Notes under the pieces: model-generated | Seen by the model: the letters and a program-made list of their open reading frames with translations, nothing else | Databases searched by the model: none | What the model was told of the DNA's origin: nothing | Translations under genes and position numbers: made by a program | In this document: positions 60,401 through 64,000 of the stretch, in pieces | Numbering within the stretch: the stretch's first letter is position 1 | Layout of the letters: every line of letters begins with the position of its first letter | Assembly: GCF_026151205.1 (NCBI RefSeq) | Contig: NC_087073.1 | Location: forward strand, 806,001 to 870,000 | DNA: 64,000 bases | Direction of reading: 5' to 3' | Source of the DNA: Bolinopsis microptera | Taxonomy: Eukaryota; Ctenophora; Tentaculata; Lobata; Bolinopsidae

Positions 60401-62314
60401 AGTGTAATATGATTCATGCTGATGTAGTGTAATATGATTCATGCTGATGTAGTGTAATATGGTATGAATACTGATGAATGTTTATATTTGCGGCAAGAAG
60501 GTCAGCTATCAGCGTGGTTTGAGGCTGATGTACTTGAAGGTGGTTACTATAGTAACTAGTAACTATAGTAACCACGTGGTTTGAGGCTGGTGTACTTGAA
60601 GGTGGTTACTATAGTAACTAGTAACTATAGTAACCACGTGGTTTGAGGCTGGTGTACTTGAAGGTGGTTACTATAGTAACTAGTAACTATAGTAACCACG
60701 TGGTTTGAGGCTGGTGTACTTGAAGGTGGTTACTATAGTAACTAGTAACTATAGTAACCACGTGGTTTGAGGCTGGTGAACTAGAAGGTGGTTACTATAG
60801 TAACTAGTAACTATAGTAACCACGTGGTTTGAGGCTGGTGAACTTGTTCAACTCACCGTGCCGCTTGGGGGAGGAGAGAGACCAGGGGTTATCCTAAATG
60901 ATCTAGATGTTGCTCCTGAAGAGTAAGATCTGTTCTCTGCCGTTGTCTGAAACACGAGGGATGTCACGTGACCATGGTAACCTGATCACGTGACCATAGT
61001 AACAGAAACACGAGGGATGTCAATGTCATGAACTGCGAAAAAGTTCAATTTTAATCCATTTTGGGCATTTTATTCTTCGACACGTTGTGTAACACACCGT
61101 GTTGTGTTATTTTACATTTTTTGAACCACTGCGAACCAGTGAGAATCAATAAAAAAGTCACCACAGATAAGAATAACGGCACACGGATTATAATGGCTTA
61201 TCAGTGGTACCACACCTCTACCAAGTGAACTTGCTCCAGGTTGATTCCCCCTCCACTGCAGATTGAGGAGCCTGCCATCGTGTTTGGCGGAACTGAGGCT
61301 CTGTTCGGGGGTCTCCTCCGCCTCTTCGGTGCTTGAGCACATTTCTTCAAATAGTTCTCGAACTGCAACATCTGTCTCGCGGTTAATATCGAACCTAAAA
61401 CTTGCTGACAACAACGAAAATGTGCTGTCTTGCACCCCTGGTCCCCTGAGCATTACCTGTCGCTGGTGCTCCTCCCATCTGGCAGTCTTGGCCCGGTCCG
61501 CCCTCTCCTGTCTCTTCTCCTCCTCCTGGTTCCTCTTTTTCAACCTGTTCCGCAGCTGCTTCATCCTCTGAGGGTAGTTACTATGGTTACTATGGTTACC
61601 AGCTGCTTCATCCTCTGAGGGTAGTTACTATGGTTACTATGGTTACTAGTTACTATAGTTACCAGCTGCTTCATCCTCTGAGGGTAGTTACTATGGTTAC
61701 TATGGTTACTATAGTTACCAGCTGCTTCATCCTCTGAGGGTAGAGCTCATTAGTTGAGTGAGGAACAGAGCTTCGCACAATGAGTTAAAATGTGATTCAA
61801 AAGTAAATCAAACCTTTTCCAGCGAGAAAATTATTGTTTTCTTAAGGGGGGAGAGGGGGTACCTGGTAGATGGTGTTGGGGGTACCTGGTAGATGGTGTT
61901 GGGGGGGGGGGGTACCTGGTAGATGGTGTTGGGGGTACCTGGTAGATGGTGTTGGAGGAACCTGGTAGATGGTGTTGGGGGGGTACCTGGTAGATGGTGT
62001 TGGGGGGTACCTGGTAGATGGTGTTGGGGGTACCTGGTAGATGGTGTTGGGGGGTACCTGGTAGATGGTGTTGGGGGGTACCTGGTAGATGGTGTTGGGG
62101 GGTACCTGGTAGATGGTGTTGGGGGGGACCTGGTAGATGATGTTGGGGGTACCTGGTAGATGGTGTTGGGGGGGTACCTGGTAGATGGTGTTGGGGGGTA
62201 CCTGGTAGATGGTGTTGGACAGCAGATCTCGTCTCCCCATGCTGGCCGGCACATTTACCAAGACGACTTGGCAGCTGATAACAGGCTCAAAAGAGCTCGC
62301 TTCTATATCTCCCC
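48144..62314 (-). CDS. Multi-exon coiled-coil, Lys/Glu-rich protein gene (overall span, 5' end not found)
   Basis: Minus-strand gene reconstructed from splice sites and phase. Exons in transcript order: 62314-62202 (tentative), 61567-61457, 61404-61222, 60946-60857, 60152-59997, 59379-59281 (in-frame stop, possible end), 57768-57484, 66-nt exon copies 57466-56920, 56810-56610, 56051-55923, 55523-55374, 55106-54948, 54841-54701, 54418-54271, and the last exon 51064-50751 or its duplicate 48457-48144. Junctions are phase 0 except the last (phase 1), and all match. The N-terminal half is Ser/Pro-rich; the C-terminal half is a predicted coiled coil (Arg/Glu/Leu-rich). I do not recognise an ortholog. 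A cytoskeletal, centrosomal or ciliary role is only a guess from composition. The stop at 59281 means this could be two genes. Introns are filled with satellites made from the exon borders. Confidence 0.65.
48570..48770. repeat. 23-bp splice-donor minisatellite, about nine copies
   Basis: Same unit as 51177-54286, upstream of the duplicated last exon. Confidence 0.95.
49364..49627. repeat. 33-bp minisatellite, eight copies
   Basis: Unit gtaggtgagtggactgtagt followed by actactgtgacta. The matching place in copy 1 (about 45799) has a single unit. Each unit includes GGTGAGT, a donor-like string on the plus strand. Confidence 0.95.
49632..49746. repeat. Fold-back motif cluster (copy 2)
   Basis: Duplicate of 45836-45953 with a five-base insertion beside the hairpin loop. 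Confidence 0.6.
50221..50412 (-). CDS. Duplicated small ORF of unknown status (copy 2)
   Basis: Counterpart of 46797-46994; same frame and same uncertainty. Confidence 0.2.
   Translation of the reverse strand: MNDKATYIKNIKGEFVLRASQYCQGVDILNGSDRSFRIQKFCNRMLDIERCHPLTRVVICYSK
50538..50577. repeat. 10-bp satellite, four copies
   Basis: Alternating a and c types. Probably the unexpanded state of 47141-47970. Confidence 0.95.
50751..51064 (-). CDS. Coiled-coil gene, last exon (copy nearest the upstream exons)
   Basis: Acceptor catcag, 104 codons to a TGA at 50751-50753. Begins ESEEQMVETGSSVEEE across the junction and ends in a hydrophobic-acidic helix (YFLLLKYTLDLDDISDIM). Compared with the downstream duplicate there are five silent changes and one replacement (H here, R there), which implies selection on the frame. 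Confidence 0.8.
51177..54286. repeat. 23-bp splice-donor minisatellite, about 135 copies (3.1 kb)
   Basis: Minus-strand unit AGCAGGGAGTGGGGAG|GTGAGTT, where the bar is the exon-intron border of the penultimate exon. Nearly every copy keeps GTGAGT. Variants include gaggtgagt to gttgagt or gttagt and C-run expansions at about 51918 and 52652. Blocks of variant order recur (for example 51250-51600 and 52080-52260), showing higher-order duplication. Confidence 0.97.
54271..54418 (-). CDS. Coiled-coil gene, penultimate exon, donor amplified into a satellite
   Basis: 49 codons plus one base. Acceptor gttcag, donor GGGGAG|GTGAGT, phase 1, which matches the two-base start of the last exon. Coiled coil (EEDLRLLEEDEMKRMKELRV). 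Its last 16 nt together with the first 7 nt of the intron are the unit of the 23-bp array that fills the intron. Confidence 0.82.
54399..54597. repeat. Duplicated acceptor of the penultimate exon with a palindromic spacer
   Basis: About 70 bp including the acceptor and the first 19 nt of the exon occurs at 54399-54470 and again at 54527-54597. Between them lie three versions of GTTACTATAGTAAC-type palindromes. Confidence 0.9.
54701..54841 (-). CDS. Coiled-coil gene, 47-codon exon
   Basis: Acceptor gtacag, donor CAG|GTTAGA, phase 0. Continuous charged helix (MKIIDEASERDNVHMQRIRL). Confidence 0.8.
54948..55106 (-). CDS. Coiled-coil gene, 53-codon exon
   Basis: Acceptor caccag, donor CAG|GTTAGT, phase 0. 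Helical, basic: VQMKRLQAAEKRRLRILVVR. Confidence 0.78.
55374..55523 (-). CDS. Coiled-coil gene, 50-codon acidic/Ser exon
   Basis: Acceptor ttttcag, donor AAA|GTAAGA, phase 0. Includes LDSQNFDIVDDLSSGF and TTPSPSKMYSETPSPDS. Confidence 0.75.
55923..56051 (-). CDS. Coiled-coil gene, 43-codon exon
   Basis: Acceptor gttcag followed by GTTCAG (a second AG six bases on), donor GAC|GTGAGT, phase 0. Acidic helical segment (LPDEELTEEAFDVFLDTIKN). Confidence 0.78.
56105..56551. repeat. Minisatellite of about 41-46 bp with hairpin core, about 11 copies
   Basis: Unit aatgtcacctagcctgctgg followed by tgacgactaacaaggtatta. GTCACC and GGTGAC in each unit form a short stem. Two unit types alternate in a block of about 89 bp, with an aaattaa insertion at two places 178 bp apart. 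Lies in the intron between the 67- and 43-codon exons. Confidence 0.93.
56610..56810 (-). CDS. Coiled-coil gene, lysine-rich 67-codon exon
   Basis: Acceptor cttgcag, donor GAG|GTTTGT, phase 0. Starts PVLPEISITKMATAPS and has a long basic segment (KKPKIKKKGKKKSSPKQAK). Confidence 0.72.
56920..57466 (-). repeat. 83-bp exon satellite: seven further copies of a 66-nt exon separated by 17-nt GT...AG spacers
   Basis: Copies on the minus strand: 57466-57401, 57383-57327 (nine bases shorter, still in frame), 57309-57244, 57226-57161, 57143-57078, 57060-56995, 56977-56920 (eight bases shorter). Each full copy encodes 22 residues (TPIPPHETPIIPIIAQ then PPTPEP), starts after ttccag and ends before GTTAGT. 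The spacer is gttagtttgtgttccag. The unit of 83 is not a multiple of 3, so unspliced reading shifts frame, whereas removing 17 bases keeps it. The last copy ends at a different donor, GTAATT. Only one copy may be used; a 17-nt intron would be far below the usual animal minimum. Confidence 0.85.
57484..57768 (-). CDS. Coiled-coil gene, 95-codon exon ending in the first copy of the 22-aa repeat
   Basis: From acceptor gagtag to donor CCG|GTTAGT, phase 0. Begins LNLWNVDRLLLSHNN, continues with DLARGLEELDDRSNEMSYP and a proline-rich end that includes TPIPPHETPIIPIIAQ. The region before the acceptor is duplicated at a 60-bp period. Confidence 0.7.
57752..57871. repeat. 60-bp tandem duplication covering a splice acceptor
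   Basis: Two copies (57752 and 57812) of acattccacagatttagcta onward. Each includes the ctactcaaac tract that forms the acceptor of the 95-codon exon on the minus strand. Confidence 0.93.
57895..59006. mobile_element. Non-autonomous DNA transposon, 1112 bp, 26-bp TIRs
   Basis: Left end ACGGGTGATGAATAAAAAAT at 57895 matches the complement of the right end (ACGGGTGATGACTAAAAAAT, 58981-59006) over 26 bp with one mismatch. The target-site duplication is not clear. No transposase. Contains two tandem copies of a 168-170 bp block (from about 58421 and 58590). Lies in an intron of the coiled-coil gene. Confidence 0.82.
59007..59280. other. Intronic or intergenic AT-rich sequence
   Basis: Lies between the stop-containing exon and the transposon. 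Short tttacaa repeats near 59090. A stop and gene end just upstream would make this the 3' flank of an upstream gene. Confidence 0.4.
59281..59379 (-). CDS. Exon with in-frame stop: end of an upstream gene or alternative terminal exon
   Basis: After a duplicated acceptor (gatccatcag), 32 codons starting KSLFLPEHIVEFTKFV run to a TAG at 59281-59283. Phase 0 fits the preceding exon. If used, the upstream exons (60-62 kb) form a separate protein ending IKKKHEH. If skipped, the reading frame continues into the exon at 57768, also phase 0. Confidence 0.5.
   Translation of the reverse strand, partial: KSLFLPEHIVEFTKFVAQLCRTRFPIKKKHEH
59384..59996. other. Intron sequence, no further exon supported
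   Basis: Starts with a 19-bp duplication of the acceptor (ctgatggatcacatcacta, about 59380-59417). The rest is AT-rich. A 62-codon plus-strand ORF at 59474-59662 lacks support. Confidence 0.5.
59997..60152 (-). CDS. Coiled-coil gene, Ser/Thr-rich 52-codon exon
   Basis: Acceptor cccccag, donor AAG|GTTAGG, phase 0. Sequence such as DSISTSTSICSRLS suggests a disordered, phosphorylatable segment. Confidence 0.68.
60361..60461. repeat. 25-bp minisatellite, four copies
   Basis: Unit gattcatgctgatgtagtgt followed by aatat. Confidence 0.94.
60514..60850. repeat. 62-bp minisatellite with a long near-palindrome, five and a half copies
   Basis: Each unit contains a 32-bp near-palindrome beginning GGTTACTATAGTAAC and ending GTAACTATAGTAACC (two mismatched positions), followed by CACGTGG. 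It begins about 15 bases inside the intron after the 30-codon exon. Cruciform formation is possible. Confidence 0.93.
60857..60946 (-). CDS. Coiled-coil gene, 30-codon exon
   Basis: Acceptor gtttcag, donor ACG|GTGAGT, phase 0. Ser/Pro-rich (YSSGATSRSFRITPGLSPPP). The acceptor tract (cacgagggatgtca on plus) is duplicated at 60953 and 61009. Confidence 0.7.
61222..61404 (-). CDS. Coiled-coil gene, exon starting QVLGSILTARQM
   Basis: 61 codons between acceptor gttgtcag and donor TTG|GTAGAG, phase 0 to 0. This frame was preferred to the overlapping frame that reads on from the previous exon without splicing (150 codons) because it is the one that joins the flanking exons. Basic patch AQAPKRRRRPPN. 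Confidence 0.68.
61457..61567 (-). CDS. Coiled-coil gene, exon starting RMKQLRNRLKK
   Basis: 37 codons, phase 0 on both sides, acceptor ccctcag, donor CAG|GTAATG. Strongly charged helix (KKRNQEEEKRQERADRAK). The intron to the next exon is only 52 bp. Confidence 0.75.
61554..61743. repeat. Microexon-like repeat: four copies of acceptor plus 15 nt plus donor
   Basis: On the minus strand, CCCTCAG|AGGATGAAGCAGCTG recurs with starts at 61567, 61614, 61677 and 61733. In the three upstream copies it is followed at once by GTAACT, a usable donor. Fifteen nt are five codons in frame (RMKQL). Spacers of 32-48 bp consist of GTAACTATAGTAACCAT-type repeats. Confidence 0.88.
61857..62217. repeat. Donor-derived minisatellite of about 24 bp, 15 copies
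   Basis: Minus-strand unit CCAACACCATCTACCAG|GTACC plus a variable run of C. It reproduces the end of the tentative upstream exon and its donor. G-run length varies from 4 to 12. ORFs of 139-148 codons across it are artefacts. Confidence 0.93.
62202..62314 (-). CDS. Coiled-coil gene, tentative upstream exon
   Basis: Open frame containing GDIEASSFEPVISC and PASMGRRDLLSNTIYQ, ending at a GT donor (CCAG|GTACC) in phase 0, which fits the next exon. The acceptor gaacag is reasonable and leaves two leading bases. The donor is followed by about 15 copies of the same junction. Confidence 0.45.
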
Positions 62315-62621
62315 CTGTTCTTCAGATCAGTTTAATTCTGTTTGTTGGTTTCGGTAGCTGCAACCTCTTAAAGGCTCATTTCAAGTTAGACAGGATCATT
62401 TTACTCTCTGGACCGGTATGTTGAAGTTAAAAATTATAGGCACAGTTAAATTTGTAGGGCAAACGTTTCAAGTTTACCCTAGTCTCAAATAACTATTAAA
62501 TCTGCAAGAAGATTGACTAGATAATATTGATTGATAATCTAATGATTGACACACATCACGACTATAAACAAAACACAGCTGACACGCGTAACAAATCCAA
62601 TAATGTCAGCATGGCAATAAA

Positions 62622-62654
62622 GACCAGGAGGTACTTACTAAGTACCTCCTGGTC
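62622..62654. other. Perfect 16-bp inverted repeat with one-base loop
   Basis: GACCAGGAGGTACTTA, one C, then its exact complement. With so small a loop it would form a cruciform rather than a normal RNA hairpin. No neighbouring gene explains it. Confidence 0.85.
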
Positions 62655-62904
62655 TAAGTAACTTAGGCCACAAACCAAAGGAGCATTTTCACATTATCTG
62701 AGTGATAGTAACACTATACCCTGCTGAGAGTGGCTGAAAACAAACAACTCGTCGGAAATTTATTGGAATCGAGCGCTAATCAAGACCACGTGAGTGATGT
62801 TCGGAAGCACTTAATCAGTTAACAATCCAATGAGCTGTCAAACTTGACATACAAATGTGAAAATGCTATTTATTCTCTTGGTACTGACAGGCATTGCTAG
62901 AAAC

Positions 62905-63296
62905 ATCTCTAATTCATTTCTAATTTCTATTTCTATTTCTATCTCTATCTCTATTTCTATCTCTATTTCTATCTCTATTTCTATATCTATTTCTATATCT
63001 ATTTCTATTTCTATTTCTATTTCTATCTCTATTTCTATCTCTATTTCTATCTCTATTTCTATCTCTATTTCTATTTCTATTTCTATTTCTATTTCTATTT
63101 CTATCTCTATTTCTATCTCTATTTCTATCTCTATTTCTATCTCTATTTCTATCTCTATTTCTATCTCTATTTCTATCTCTATTTTTATCTCTATCTCTAT
63201 CTCTATTTCTATCTCTATTTCTATCTCTATTTCTATCTCTATTTCTATCTCTATTTCTATCTCTATTTCTATCTCATCTCCAATTCATTTCTATCT
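62905..63296. repeat. Hexamer microsatellite (atttct/atctct)n
   Basis: Mixed hexamers, often alternating as a 12-mer. The array is bracketed by near-identical flanks (catctct or catctcc followed by aattcatttct). The Ser-Ile repeat ORF of 164 codons is an artefact. Confidence 0.96.
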
Positions 63297-64000
63297 ATAT
63301 CGGTTTGTGATTCTGTTGAAAAAGATATGCACAGGCATAATTTGGTATTAAATAAGCGGTATTAAATTCATAGGCAAACAATGATGAGCAGTTCCCCGAT
63401 TATAGTCAAAGTTTAGCTCCTGCTACTCCTGCACCTTATACTACATGAACTTGTATCTTAACTTTGTCTCAAAGTATAATAAAAGTTTGTACACGCGAAA
63501 TAGACGAACAATACAATGTCAAGTGGAAATTACAGTTAAAGTTAGAAAATAATGATGCATCAGATTCTTCGTCACGCTCATTAGTTTTATATTTCTTAAT
63601 ACAAACAATGACCATCTGCACAACATTTCCCTCTGAAAAGATAACCACATTCTTTTGTAGTGGTCCACTGTGTGGCCTGCCGAGTTGATGCTTACGAAAA
63701 GTGAAAGATTCTGGAATTTACGGGCTTTGCCATTGCCAAATGCTGATTAAAGGTGGACTGTTCATGCGGAGAGCTTGCGTTTAAAGTTCATGATGACTAT
63801 TGACTAGTAGCCATTGCATTAAAGATATGAAACTGTAAAATAAGATGCAAACTCCACAGAACGGTAAAATTATCACTCACTAGTCACTACTCAGTAACAG
63901 CTTGTCGTAATGTGAGCAGTTTGCTACAGCATAATCCAATTCAAATGATTGGTGTGCCTCGACGCTGTGCCTGCCAATAGCTCGAGACAATCTATGGACT
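63297..64000. other. Unique AT-rich sequence, no gene supported
   Basis: A 74-codon plus-strand ORF (63464-63688) has no recognisable features. Confidence 0.4.

Noticed and set aside
61112-61564. 150-codon ORF read as one exon
   Set aside because: Only the first 36 codons are kept. A donor (CAG|GTAATG) and an acceptor 52 bp on give a phase-consistent join in another frame.
62857-63351. 164-codon Ser-Ile repeat protein
   Set aside because: Hexamer microsatellite with no independent support for translation.

Overview
The window is eukaryotic nuclear DNA, almost certainly from an invertebrate metazoan. It has multi-exon genes with GT-AG introns, a zinc-finger DHHC palmitoyltransferase gene, a non-LTR retrotransposon with an APE-type endonuclease, hAT-like and other inverted-repeat elements, and an exceptional load of minisatellites. 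The genome is AT-rich. The phylum cannot be fixed from this window; an early-branching lineage such as a sponge or cnidarian is only a guess.

Region 1 (1-28455) is a head-to-tail amplification of a unit of about 5.3 kb. There are four units (starting at 1, 5316, 10780 and 18152) and a truncated fifth (26724). Each unit carries a divergent pair of loci around a CpG- and E-box-containing intergenic region. On the plus strand are five exons of a DHHC S-acyltransferase. On the minus strand are one or two tiny lysine-rich single-pass membrane proteins. Substitutions between units are silent in the small-protein reading frame, which shows that frame is under constraint although it is not the longest ORF. 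Unit 3 is interrupted by a 1.9-kb fold-back DNA element, unit 4 has lost four DHHC exons and carries a 4.3-kb Jockey/CR1-type retrotransposon with one intact 1160-aa ORF, and unit 2 has a frameshift in the small gene.

Region 2 (28456-45108) has no gene I can support. It is a chain of minisatellites (21, 41, 42, 43, 18, 8, 87 and 29 bp) separated by unique sequence. The 42-bp array alone is 3.6 kb and creates false ORFs of over 1000 codons in several frames.

Region 3 (45109-62314) is one minus-strand gene region that I reconstruct exon by exon: about 14 exons, nearly all phase 0, encoding a long coiled-coil, lysine/glutamate-rich protein. Its last exon is duplicated by a tandem segmental duplication (45109-48770 and 48773-54286). 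An exon with an in-frame stop at 59281-59379 may mark a gene boundary or an alternative end.

The most unusual signal is that many of the minisatellites in this gene are tandem copies of its own exon-intron junctions. A 23-bp array of about 135 copies consists of the last 16 nt of an exon plus the first 7 nt of its intron, so every copy carries GAG|GTGAGT. An 83-bp array consists of a complete 66-nt phase-0 exon plus a 17-nt GT...AG spacer. Others repeat a 15-nt microexon with both splice sites, a donor (about 15 copies), or acceptors (2 copies each). The DHHC gene shows the same habit: three copies of one acceptor. Nothing here is a CRISPR array, and I see no credible rRNA or tRNA gene.
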